A DNA stretch of 26,793 nucleotides from an uncultured Caldilineales bacterium (lineage in GTDB: Bacteria; Chloroflexota; Anaerolineae; JAAEKA01). The translations under genes and the position numbers were made by a program. Positions 6,897 to 13,976 of this stretch are shown one piece after another; within the stretch, counting starts at the first letter, position 1; each line of letters begins with the position of its first letter. The notes below the pieces were generated by a model that made no database searches, was not told the origin of the DNA, and saw only the letters and a list, made by a program, of their open reading frames with translations. The DNA lies in contig CALESQ010000113.1 of assembly GCA_937907455.1 (NCBI GenBank), positions 1 through 26,793 of the forward strand, read 5' to 3'.

Positions 6897-9673
6897 TACA
6901 CCTTCTCCAGCTCGTACCAGTTCGGGCCAGCTTCCATGTCTACTTGCAGCGGCGCATCAAGCTGATACGCGCCTTCCATCACCCTGCGCACCAGCGGCGC
7001 AACTACAGTCAGCTCGGCCTCCGGCACTTCCAGCACCAGTTCGTCATGTACCTGCAACAACATGCGGCTAGCCAGGCCGCGCTGTTGCAGTTCGCTGTGC
7101 AGTCGCACCATAGCGATCTTGATGATGTCCGCGGCTGTGCCCTGAATGGGATGGTTGATGGCTGCGCGCTCGGCCTGTTGCCGGTCCATGGCGCTGCCGC
7201 TGCGGTTCTTCAGGATCGGGAAATAGCGGCGATGTCCCAGCAAGGTTTCCACATAGCCCAGCTTGTGCGTTCTTTCGATGGTTTCGTCTACATAGCGCCG
7301 GATGCCGGGGTACGTTTGGAAATAGGCGTCCAGAAAGGCCTGCGCCTCGCTGCGGTTCAAGCTGGTGCGGCTCGCCAGTCCGAACGCGCTGACGCCGTAA
7401 CTGGTGGCGAAGTTGACCATCTTGGCAATACTGCGCTGCTCGGTGGTCACCTCCTCCGGCGGTACGCCGTAGATGGTGGACGCCGTAGCGCGGTGAATAT
7501 CTGCGCCGTGGCGGAATGCGTCCAGCATGGCCGCGTCCTGCGACACGTGCGCCAGGATGCGCAGCTCCACCTGCGAATAGTCCGCGGCCAGCAACTTGCA
7601 GCCGGGCGCAGCCACAAACGCGCGGCGAATCTCGCGGCCCAGGTCGCTGCGCACCGGAATATTTTGCAGGTTCGGGTTATTGCTGCTGATGCGTCCCGTC
7701 TCTGCGCCCGTTTGGTTGAAGCTGGTGTGCAAACGGCCCGTTTGTGGGTTCACCAGCTCTGGCAGCGCGTCTACGTAGGTGCTGAGCAGTTTGCTGAGCT
7801 GTCGCTGTTCCAGGATCAGGTCAATCACCGGATGCAGGCCCTTGAGGTCTTCCAGCACGCCCGCGGCGGTGGAATAGTGACCAGATTGCGTCTTTTTCAG
7901 CCCTTGTGTGGGTAGGGCCAGCTTGCCGAACAGCACGTCGGACATCTGCTGGGTCGAGTTGATATTGAAGCGATAGCCTACCAGTTCGTAGATTTGTTGC
8001 TCGGTTTGATGCAGACGTTGGCGCAGATCGCGCGACATCTGGCGCAGCAAGGGCACATCCAGCAAAATGCCGGCGCGCTGCATATCTACCAGCACTGGAA
8101 CCAACGGCATTTCCAGGTCGCGGAAAAGCGGGGTCAGTGCCAATTGTTCCAGCTCGGCATGCAGGCCTGCTACCAGTTGCCAGGTCATGTCGGTGTCGGC
8201 CGCTGCGTAGCGTGCGGCTGCGTCAACTTTCACCTGACTCATGGTGATTTGCGTTTTGCCTGTGCCGATCAGCTCGGTGATTGGTGTCATTTCCACGCCC
8301 AGCCGCTGCCAGGCAATGTTCTTCAGCCCCAGCCCGCGGCTGCCGGGGTCAATCAGCCATTGGGCAATCATGGTGTCGAACAGCGGCCCGCCTACGGTGA
8401 TGCCGTAGCGCGCCAGCATGGTCAGGTCATATTCGGCGTTGTGCGCGGCCTTCTCGTTGGCAGGGTCTTCCAGCACCGTTTTCAACGCGCCAATCACGAC
8501 ATCGAGAGGAAGCTGGGCATTGTCCATTGGCAATTGATGTCCCACCGGCACATAGGCTGATTGCCCCTCGCCCCAGGCCAGGGCGAGGCCCACCAGCTCG
8601 GCTTGCTGCGCATCGGTGCCGGTGGTTTCGCTGTCAAAGGCAATGAGCGGCGCGTTGCTCAGCGTGTGCACCAACTCGGCCAGCGCATCGGGCGTTTGAA
8701 TTACCGCGTAGGGCGAAGGCTGCTCGGCGCTGCGCGTGTCGGCTTGTGGCTCTGTGCTAAACAGCGCCAGTTGGCCCGTTGCGGTAGGTGGCACAGTGGT
8801 CGCAGCGCGCGTGCTGGGCGGCAGGCGATCCAGCAAGGTGCGGAATTCCAATTCGCGGAACAGCTCGATCACCGCGGCCTGATCGTAGTCCTGCACGCGG
8901 CAGGCGGCCAAATCCAGTGTGATGCCGGGCACATCGCGCACGATGGTCACCAGATGCTTGCTGAGGAACGCGCTGTCACGTCCGGCTATCAGCGCCTCGC
9001 GCGTGCGCTTCGAGCTGATCTGATCGAGGTTGGCATAAACGCCTTCGACGCTGTCGTAGGTCTGAATCAGGTCGGTGGCGCCCTTTTCGCCGATCCCCTT
9101 GACCCCCGGCACATTGTCCGAGGTGTCGCCCAGCAGCGCTTTCAGATCAATCAGCTGGCGCGGGGCCAGGCCCCAGCGTTCCAGCACCGTTTCCGGCGTG
9201 TAAACAATCGTATCGCTGAACTTGCGCCCACTGGTCAGCACGCTGGTGTGGTCGGTGACACACTGCACGATATCGCGGTCACCGGTAACAATGGTGGTGT
9301 ATACCCCGTCGGCGTCGGCCTGATGCGCCAGCGTGCCCAGCACATCGTCCGCTTCAAAGCCTTCGCGCGTGAAGATCGGGAAGTTGAGCGTTTGCACTAC
9401 GCCCTGAATACGTTCCACCTGGCGGCGCAGATCGTCGGGCATCCGCTCGCGCGTACCCTTGTAGGCATCGTATTGCTCGTGGCGAAAGGTTCTGCCTACG
9501 TCAAAGGCTACGGCCACATACTCCGGTTGCTGTTCGCGCACGGTGTTGAGCAGCATGGATAAAAAGCCGAACGTAGCGTTGGTCGGTTCGCCCGCGCGCG
9601 TTGCCATCGTCGCTGGCAGCGCGTGATAGGCCCGGAACGCCAGAGAGTGGCCGTCAATCAGCAGTAATTTCAC
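6896..9673 (-). CDS. polA: DNA polymerase I with active 3'-5' exonuclease
   Basis: PolA fills gaps and removes RNA primers during replication and repair. From GTG at 9673 it is 925 residues. The 5'-nuclease domain covers about 1-290 (opening KLLLIDGHSLAFRAYHALP; GDTSDNVPGVKGIGEKGA near 182-199). The proofreading domain keeps its acidic residues (DSETTGTD at 347-354, NAEYD ending at D416, YAAAD at 489-493), unlike many thermophile enzymes. Polymerase motif A is DYSQVELR (698-705), motif B runs from R747 to Y759 with F755, and motif C is QVHDE (874-878). A GTG four codons upstream is open, but GAGG lies six bases before the chosen GTG, whose product matches the family N-terminus. The stop overlaps the downstream antitoxin start. 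Confidence 0.97.
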   Translation of the reverse strand: MKLLLIDGHSLAFRAYHALPATMATRAGEPTNATFGFLSMLLNTVREQQPEYVAVAFDVGRTFRHEQYDAYKGTRERMPDDLRRQVERIQGVVQTLNFPIFTREGFEADDVLGTLAHQADADGVYTTIVTGDRDIVQCVTDHTSVLTSGRKFSDTIVYTPETVLERWGLAPRQLIDLKALLGDTSDNVPGVKGIGEKGATDLIQTYDSVEGVYANLDQISSKRTREALIAGRDSAFLSKHLVTIVRDVPGITLDLAACRVQDYDQAAVIELFRELEFRTLLDRLPPSTRAATTVPPTATGQLALFSTEPQADTRSAEQPSPYAVIQTPDALAELVHTLSNAPLIAFDSETTGTDAQQAELVGLALAWGEGQSAYVPVGHQLPMDNAQLPLDVVIGALKTVLEDPANEKAAHNAEYDLTMLARYGITVGGPLFDTMIAQWLIDPGSRGLGLKNIAWQRLGVEMTPITELIGTGKTQITMSQVKVDAAARYAAADTDMTWQLVAGLHAELEQLALTPLFRDLEMPLVPVLVDMQRAGILLDVPLLRQMSRDLRQRLHQTEQQIYELVGYRFNINSTQQMSDVLFGKLALPTQGLKKTQSGHYSTAAGVLEDLKGLHPVIDLILEQRQLSKLLSTYVDALPELVNPQTGRLHTSFNQTGAETGRISSNNPNLQNIPVRSDLGREIRRAFVAAPGCKLLAADYSQVELRILAHVSQDAAMLDAFRHGADIHRATASTIYGVPPEEVTTEQRSIAKMVNFATSYGVSAFGLASRTSLNRSEAQAFLDAYFQTYPGIRRYVDETIERTHKLGYVETLLGHRRYFPILKNRSGSAMDRQQAERAAINHPIQGTAADIIKIAMVRLHSELQQRGLASRMLLQVHDELVLEVPEAELTVVAPLVRRVMEGAYQLDAPLQVDMEAGPNWYELEKV

Positions 9674-9730
9674 CTTCAACCTCACGGAGGATCATAATCA
9701 ATTCATCATGCAATAAAGGGATTTTTGTAG

Positions 9731-9856
9731 TCACAATACTCGGCGCACAAAGGAGCCGAACAAGCCCAGTCTGGCTACGCCTAAGGCGCGTACTGCTTGC
9801 TCGTTGGCTAAAATCAGATCCTGAATTTGCTGCTTGTCTGTTACACCGATTGTCAT
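9731..9856 (-). pseudogene. N-terminal fragment of an MNT-type nucleotidyltransferase
   Basis: A 41-codon frame between polA and the next small gene reads as the first helix and start of the active-site loop of a minimal nucleotidyltransferase: ALGVARLGLFGSFVRRVL then stop. In MNT (MntA/KNTase-like) proteins the GLFGSFVR strand is followed by the GxSDxDL metal-binding segment, which is absent here and was not found in the other two minus frames before polA. I read it as a decayed remnant of an MNT antitoxin-like gene. The match is short and rests on family memory. Confidence 0.6.
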
Positions 9857-9866
9857 GTTTGTGCTG

Positions 9867-10091
9867 CTACGACTTACTCACCTGCACCAGGCCCGCGGCG
9901 ATCAACTCCTTGACCTGTTGCACGTCGGTGATGTCCGAGATCATGCGGAAGCTGCGCCCGGCATCAAGACGAAAATGCCCGGTAGGCAGATTAAGCAGGA
10001 TATTTTGGTCAGACCGGTTATGCACGGTGATGACTTTGGTTGGGTCCCAGTCGCGTTCCAACTGGGCAGGTTTATGAGACTTAGCGGGCAT
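9867..10091 (-). CDS. Small protein of unknown function
   Basis: I do not recognise this 74-residue protein. It is basic at the N-terminus (MPAKSHKPAQLERDWDPTK). It then has a predicted beta-rich core (ITVHNRSDQNILLNLPTGHFRL, about 21-42) and a helical end with QQVKELIAAGLVQVSK. No signal peptide or membrane segment is seen. The ATG has AAGGAG five bases upstream, and a near-consensus promoter lies 50 bp further up, which argues that it is a real expressed gene. The frame is open 26 codons further upstream but would then include the promoter. Confidence 0.75.
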   Translation of the reverse strand: MPAKSHKPAQLERDWDPTKVITVHNRSDQNILLNLPTGHFRLDAGRSFRMISDITDVQQVKELIAAGLVQVSKS

Positions 10092-10140
10092 AGGTGCTCC
10101 TTCGGTCTGGAAACGAAATAGATCAGATGGGATGATTTCT

Positions 10141-10169
10141 ATTGTACTTGCAGTGAAGGGGAAAGTCAA
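10141..10169 (-). promoter_or_regulatory. Near-consensus promoter for the 74-residue protein
   Basis: TTGACT (10169-10164), a 17-bp spacer and TACAAT (10146-10141) on the minus strand, each five of six to consensus. It drives towards the small gene starting at 10091. Confidence 0.75.
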
Positions 10170-10198
10170 TCAAGGCAAATGCTGCCCAGGGCAAGCTG

Positions 10199-10207
10199 TG
10201 CTATAAT
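10199..10207 (+). promoter_or_regulatory. Extended -10 promoter for the Vps62-like gene
   Basis: TGC-TATAAT is a perfect extended -10 element on the plus strand, with no good -35 upstream, as is common for extended -10 promoters. The transcript would begin near 10214, about 57 bases before the ATG. It is back to back with the minus-strand promoter at 10141-10169. Confidence 0.65.
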
Positions 10208-10270
10208 AGCCGCGACAACCTTTCTGGCCCGCGGCGCTGCCGCCTCTCATTGTCTATAAGCGATAGCCCT

Positions 10271-11257
10271 ATGTCAGTCTCCGACACATTGCATTATACG
10301 TATGCGCCGATTATGCGTTTTTCCGCCGGGGAAAACTTTTTTCCCATGGCGGTTGAGGATTTTCTCGGCTATTCTGCGCTGCATCATAAAAGCCACAAAA
10401 AACCGCTGGTAGCTACAGGTCAGTTGAATGCTGCACACCTGGCACGCTATTCCAACGACGCCAATTTGTTTATCCGCTCGGTGACTGCTGGTCCCTTGCT
10501 GGGCAGCCAGGTCACCCGGCAATGGAGCAAAGACGCATTGAAGCTGCTGGCTTATCCGCTTTTGAGCCCTCAGGATAGCTGGAATGAACGCGGCGCGCGC
10601 ACGGCCTATACCTGGCTGAGTGAAAAAACCGAAAACGCGGCCAAACGCTTCTGGTGGAACAACCTGCTGTTGCCACAGGTAGCCGACGACCTGAAGACGG
10701 GGATCCGCTCTGAATTGCCCCGTTTCGTGTTGCCTTCGGAAACGCGAAACAATGCTATTGAGCGCTATCAAGAAAGCCAGGGTGAGCAGCCACGTTTTAC
10801 CTATTATTACCGCACCATGCAGCAGGGCGATTTTCTCGTGTTGCAGTACTGGTTTTACTACGCTTACAACGATTGGGGCAATGGCTTTGGTGGCTTCAAC
10901 GACCACGAAGGTGATTGGGAGGGCTTTCACCTTTTCTTCAAGCTGGAAGGAGGGCGACCGGTGGAGCCGCCCGCCTATGTGTGCTATCTGGGACACGAAT
11001 CACGTATCACCAAACCGTGGGGCCATCCCGATCTGGAAATCATTGGCTCGCATCCGGTGATTAATGTAGCTGCCGGTTCGCACGCCAGCTATCCTGAATG
11101 CAAGGAATACCCGTTGATGGCGCTGTATCGCCTGGTAGATTACGCCACCGGCGATGCCTACAATCTGGATCACAGTGCATGGGTGAATCGCATCCCGCTG
11201 GAAACCCAACCCTGGCTGAACGCTTATAACGGATCGTGGGCACGCGCTATTGGCTGA
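10271..11257 (+). CDS. Vps62-like protein, frameshifted near its 3' end
   Basis: The in-frame part encodes 328 residues resembling the Vps62/DUF946 family, whose biochemical role is poorly known. The family's signature blocks are present: FNDHEGDWEGF (HEGDWE at 212-217) and INVAAGSHASYPE (GSHASY at 269-274), with an aromatic stretch LQYWFYYAYNDW before them. No signal peptide or membrane helix is evident. A TTG at 10250 is also open, but the ATG at 10271 fits better; no strong ribosome site precedes either. The frame ends abruptly after YNGSW at 11255-11257, while the natural C-terminus continues in another frame to 11415 (separate entry). One missing G at the GGG run 11238-11240 would explain this. 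It is the only clear plus-strand gene, with its own promoter. Confidence 0.8.
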   Translation: MSVSDTLHYTYAPIMRFSAGENFFPMAVEDFLGYSALHHKSHKKPLVATGQLNAAHLARYSNDANLFIRSVTAGPLLGSQVTRQWSKDALKLLAYPLLSPQDSWNERGARTAYTWLSEKTENAAKRFWWNNLLLPQVADDLKTGIRSELPRFVLPSETRNNAIERYQESQGEQPRFTYYYRTMQQGDFLVLQYWFYYAYNDWGNGFGGFNDHEGDWEGFHLFFKLEGGRPVEPPAYVCYLGHESRITKPWGHPDLEIIGSHPVINVAAGSHASYPECKEYPLMALYRLVDYATGDAYNLDHSAWVNRIPLETQPWLNAYNGSWARAIG

Positions 11258-11415
11258 CGCTGCGTCTGCTGAACCTGGCAGTGTTGGGAACAGGCATGAG
11301 GTTGCCAGAGGAAATCTCGTTGCCGGGTGTCAGCGCGCCGCGTGGGCCGCGCTACAGCAACAACGGCACAGACCGCGAGGTGTGGAGCAACCCCCTGACC
11401 TTCGCTGCCTTATAG
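11239..11415 (+). pseudogene. Out-of-frame C-terminal end of the Vps62-like gene
   Basis: Shifted by one base, 58 codons follow directly from the W of the upstream frame, reading GTRYWLTLRLLNLAVLG onward through SAPRGPRYSNN and ending VWSNPLTFAAL before TAG. A 'P-x-GPRY ... W-x-NPL-x-FA' ending is what I expect at the end of Vps62-like proteins. Together the two pieces give about 381 residues. The stop overlaps the convergent phosphodiesterase stop (TTATAG). Confidence 0.75.
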
Positions 11416-12162
11416 CACGCCCGTTTGCACCGCATGCAACAGATCGGGCCGGTCGGTGATGATGGCATTCACTCCCAGGCCGATCAGCCGCTGCATTTCT
11501 TCCACCTCGTTGACGGTCCAGGTGTTCACCTGCTGACCACGGGCATGGGTTTTGCGCACCAGCGCAGGGGTCACTTGTTCGTGATACGGGTTGAGCGCCG
11601 TCAAGCGCAACACATGGCGCGGCCAGCCCCAACTTAGTCCGGGCAACATATCCGGCGCATAGAGCAGCCCCAGGGGAATGCGCCGATCCAGCCGTGCCAA
11701 GCGCCATAACACAGCTACATTGAACGACGACACCAAACACCGCTCATACAGATTGTGATGCTGCACTGCGGCAGCAACAGCAGCTTCCAGCCCGTCGTTG
11801 TGATAGGGTGTGCGTTTGGCTTCAATGTTGAGGAAGAAGCCTGCGGGCAGGGTTTCGATGGTTTCGTCGAGAGTGGGGATACCCTGGCCGGTAAATTGAG
11901 GCCCAAAGTGGCTGCCTGCATCCAACTCACGCAATTGCGCCAGCGTGCTGTCGGTGATGCGGCCTGCTACTCCGGCAATGCGGCGCAAGTCCTCGTCGTG
12001 AAACAGCACCAAATGTCCATCGGCTGTGCGTTGTACATCAAATTCCACACCATCGGCGCCCGCGGCCACTGCCGCGGCCATGCCGGCCAGAGTGTTTTCC
12101 GGGGCCAGGGCGCGCGCGCCGCGATGACCCAGGTTCAACGGGCGGGAATATGGCTCAGACAT
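11410..12162 (-). CDS. Glycerophosphodiester phosphodiesterase
   Basis: The 250-residue protein hydrolyses glycerophosphodiesters from phospholipid turnover to glycerol-3-phosphate and an alcohol. It has the GDPD TIM-barrel hallmarks: GHRGARALAPENT with H13, R14 and E22; GVEFDVQRTADGHLVLFHDE with E40, D42 and H55; NIEAKR with E113 and K115; and the C-terminal VNTWTVNEVEEM and GVNAIITDRPD. There is no signal peptide, so it is cytoplasmic like UgpQ. Its ATG overlaps the end of the upstream nuclease gene by eight bases, so the two are co-translated. No glycerol-phosphate transporter is nearby; the functional link to the nuclease is unclear. Confidence 0.94.
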   Translation of the reverse strand: MSEPYSRPLNLGHRGARALAPENTLAGMAAAVAAGADGVEFDVQRTADGHLVLFHDEDLRRIAGVAGRITDSTLAQLRELDAGSHFGPQFTGQGIPTLDETIETLPAGFFLNIEAKRTPYHNDGLEAAVAAAVQHHNLYERCLVSSFNVAVLWRLARLDRRIPLGLLYAPDMLPGLSWGWPRHVLRLTALNPYHEQVTPALVRKTHARGQQVNTWTVNEVEEMQRLIGLGVNAIITDRPDLLHAVQTGVL

Positions 12163-12796
12163 TGGCTAAGTCGCCTCCGTGGCTGCTCAGGCCGATCATG
12201 CCTTGCTGCTGACCTGCCAGCAAAGCCAACTGTGCGCCGTCAATCAACTCAATGCGCTTGCCGCGCGCCCATTTGCCCGCGGCTTCGCTGATGCTGCCGG
12301 TGGTGACCAGAAAGCCCAGCGGCGCGTTTTCGTGTTGCATCACCCCATACAGGTCGCGCACCACCGGCTCGCCCACCACCCCGCGATAGCGTTTACATTG
12401 CACAATAGCCCGTTCGCCGTTGGGGGTCACCACCCACAGATCCACGCCATGATCACCGCTGTCCGGGATGTTCTTGGCAAAATAGCCGCGGCTTTGAAAA
12501 AGCTCGGTTACCCAGGCCTCAAAATCGCTCGGGTCCATAGCGTGCAACTCGTCCAGTGTCAGACCGATGCCTTGCCCGGCTGGGGGCGGCGTTTGTGGTT
12601 TTGTCCGCTGCTGCAGCGCCAGCGCCCAGCCGGTGAGTACAAAAGCCAGCGAGCTGATCAATGCTCCCAGCCAGGCAAACTGCACCCAGGCTGGCAGTGT
12701 GGCTCCGCCAGCACGCCATAACACCCAGCTTAACATCAGGGCAGCCAGCCAGAAAAGGCTCAGAGAAGGCAACCAACGACGGCGATCTGCCAGCAT
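12155..12796 (-). CDS. Membrane-anchored Mrr-like restriction endonuclease
   Basis: The 213-residue protein has two N-terminal membrane helices (about 8-27 and 41-61), a Pro-rich linker and a C-terminal Mrr-type nuclease domain (about 80-180). The PD-(D/E)xK site is visible: E93 in DFEAWV, D119 in GDHGVDLWV, and Q133-x-K135 in AIVQCKRY, followed by VVRDLYGVM and FLVTTGSIS. Mrr-family nucleases cut DNA, some only when modified. The membrane anchor resembles TM-linked Mrr_cat proteins whose roles are mostly unknown. The ATG follows the upstream stop by one base (TGATATG); an open extension of 21 codons would overlap that gene and is less likely. No methyltransferase is adjacent. Confidence 0.85.
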   Translation of the reverse strand: MLADRRRWLPSLSLFWLAALMLSWVLWRAGGATLPAWVQFAWLGALISSLAFVLTGWALALQQRTKPQTPPPAGQGIGLTLDELHAMDPSDFEAWVTELFQSRGYFAKNIPDSGDHGVDLWVVTPNGERAIVQCKRYRGVVGEPVVRDLYGVMQHENAPLGFLVTTGSISEAAGKWARGKRIELIDGAQLALLAGQQQGMIGLSSHGGDLANV

Positions 12797-12797
12797 A

Positions 12798-13160
12798 TCA
12801 ACCGCGCCCGGTGAGCAAGGCCAGACGATTGCGCAGTCCGCCTCGCGGTGAGGTCGCATCTAGCGGACCGAGCGGCGCTTGCAGGGCTGCTGCGAGTCGT
12901 TGTGGGGTCCACGCGGGCTGCTGCTGCCACTGCACATCAACCGCTGTTACCCCATCTAGCGCTCCCACAGTCAGGCAGACGGCCTCTGCCAGTTCTGGTT
13001 GACCGGGCCAAGCTGCGGCGGGTGCAAGCAATTGCACCATAACGCGCCCGCCGCGCTTGACCTGTACATCATGCACCATGCCCAGCGCGCTCAGCGACTC
13101 ACCCAACAGGGGGTCGTTGATGCGCGTCAGTGCTTGTTCAATAGCAATATCCATAAGCAT
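12798..13160 (-). CDS. DUF59/MIP18-like protein
   Basis: The 120-residue protein resembles the MIP18 (DUF59) domain found in SufT, PaaD and the N-terminus of Mrp/ApbC, which take part in iron-sulfur cluster assembly. The visible pattern is IEQALTRINDPLLGESLSAL (about 5-24), then DVQVKRGGRVMVQLLAP, then PELAEAVCLTVGALDGVTAVDVQW. An R-x-x-x-DP-like core is present (TRINDP), while a Cys is found only later in the helix. The open frame extends 37 codons upstream through simple repeats, so I start at the ATG at 13160; another ATG two codons later is equally possible, and neither has a clear ribosome site. It heads a three-gene operon with the nuclease and phosphodiesterase. Confidence 0.72.
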   Translation of the reverse strand: MLMDIAIEQALTRINDPLLGESLSALGMVHDVQVKRGGRVMVQLLAPAAAWPGQPELAEAVCLTVGALDGVTAVDVQWQQQPAWTPQRLAAALQAPLGPLDATSPRGGLRNRLALLTGRG

Positions 13161-13189
13161 GGGCGAAGTGGCCGGAGCGACCAGTGTCC

Positions 13190-13266
13190 AGTAAGAAGTA
13201 AGAAGTAACCGGTATCCGGTAACCAGTAACCAGTAAGAAGTAAATGGTAAGAAGTAAATGGTAACC
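13190..13266. repeat. Degenerate simple repeat of GTAAC/AGTAAGAAGTAA words
   Basis: AGTAAGAAGTAA, AACCAGTAACCAGTAA and GAAGTAAATGGTAA words repeat with roughly 7- and 14-bp spacing just upstream of the DUF59 gene. The open frame through it is a by-product. A similar GTAACTC repeat precedes the PepT gene. Confidence 0.8.
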
Positions 13267-13310
13267 TGCAAGCAGTTTGCCCGCTCCAGTTTACCCGCCT
13301 TCGGCGTACT

Positions 13311-13398
13311 TGTCTACCTGTCTACCTGTCTACTTGTCTACCTGTCTACCTGTCTACCTGTCTACTTGTCTACTTGTCTACCTGTCTCCCTGTCTACT
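13311..13398. repeat. Octamer microsatellite (TGTCTACC/T) x11
   Basis: Eleven consecutive 8-bp units, seven TGTCTACC-type (one TGTCTCCC) and four TGTCTACT, run to and through the gatC stop codon (TAG complement at 13394-13396). It could change length by slippage without altering the GatC protein except at its stop. Confidence 0.93.
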
Positions 13399-13687
13399 CC
13401 TCACCAAACACCGCTCGCACGCGGAAGTAGCCGTCCTCTTGGTCGGGCGCGTTGGCCAGGGCGTCGGCGGTGGACAGGCCGGGGCGCGCCACATCGACGC
13501 GCATGACGGTGCGCAGGGGCAGGACGCTGGCAGTAGGCAGCACGCTGGAGGTATCGACCTGCTTGAGGGTCTCGAAATGGTCCAGGATGTCGGAAAGCTG
13601 GCGGCGGTACTGCTCGATCTCGTCGGGCGTCAGCGCCAGCTTGGCCAGTTCGGCGATGTGCTCGACGTCGGCGGTGGACAGGTGCAT
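13394..13687 (-). CDS. gatC: Asp/Glu-tRNA amidotransferase subunit C
   Basis: GatC stabilises the GatCAB complex, which converts misacylated Glu-tRNA-Gln and Asp-tRNA-Asn to the cognate amide forms. The 97-residue protein matches the family along its length: STADVEHIAELAKLALT at 4-20, the DILDHFETLKQVDT helix, and the hallmark ending ARPGLS...ALANAPDQEDGYFRVRAVF. The start ATG at 13687 fits the family; the frame is open upstream only through low-complexity DNA. No gatA or gatB lies alongside, so the subunits are dispersed in this genome. The stop codon lies inside an octamer repeat. Confidence 0.94.
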   Translation of the reverse strand: MHLSTADVEHIAELAKLALTPDEIEQYRRQLSDILDHFETLKQVDTSSVLPTASVLPLRTVMRVDVARPGLSTADALANAPDQEDGYFRVRAVFGEE

Positions 13688-13689
13688 AA

Positions 13690-13746
13690 GTGCTCTTGTT
13701 CGGTCGTGTGTTCGTTTGTTTGTGCGGTGGTTTGTTCGTTCGGTGG
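13690..13746. repeat. Low-complexity TTCG/TTTG repeat upstream of gatC
   Basis: Degenerate repeats of TGTTCG, GTTTGT and GTTCGT words fill the gatC leader. No clean period can be fixed by eye. It is the third simple-repeat block around this gene. Confidence 0.5.
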
Positions 13747-13900
13747 CGCAGCCGCATGACGACCGATGGCATTTTACCATAGGATGGGGGGATTACAGCA
13801 ATCAGGCAATTCGTGCATTGGCCCGGCGAGGCCCCCCTTTGATAAAACTGGCGCCGTGTGGAGGTTTCGCAATAAACCCGGTCTACCGGCGCTATAGCAA

Positions 13901-13943
13901 GACGCCGGGCACTTGCGGTTGACAGATGCAAGCGCCCGGCGTC
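13901..13943 (-). terminator. GCCGGGCA-family hairpin after the SBP-META lipoprotein
   Basis: GACGCCGGGC (13901-13910) pairs with GCCCGGCGTC (13934-13943), and CTTGC/GCAAG extends the stem past one mismatch, leaving an 11-nt loop. It lies about 35 bp after the lipoprotein stop. There is no strong T-run. The same core occurs in hairpins at 23447-23489 and 25236-25280. Confidence 0.6.
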
Positions 13944-13976
13944 AAAGCCAAGAAGCAACCCTACAAAGCCCTGAGC

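Noticed and set aside
9654..9734. A 26-codon GTG frame overlapping the end of the MNT fragment and the polA start
   Set aside because: Possible leader peptide, but too short and without family match or clear ribosome site.
13161..13271. N-terminal extension of the DUF59 protein by 37 residues
   Set aside because: It is a translation of the simple GTAAC/AGTAAGAAGTAA repeat.
13258..13759. Plus-strand frames reading through the octamer (LSTCLPVYLSTCLPV-type peptides)
   Set aside because: Translated microsatellite running into antisense gatC; no gene support.
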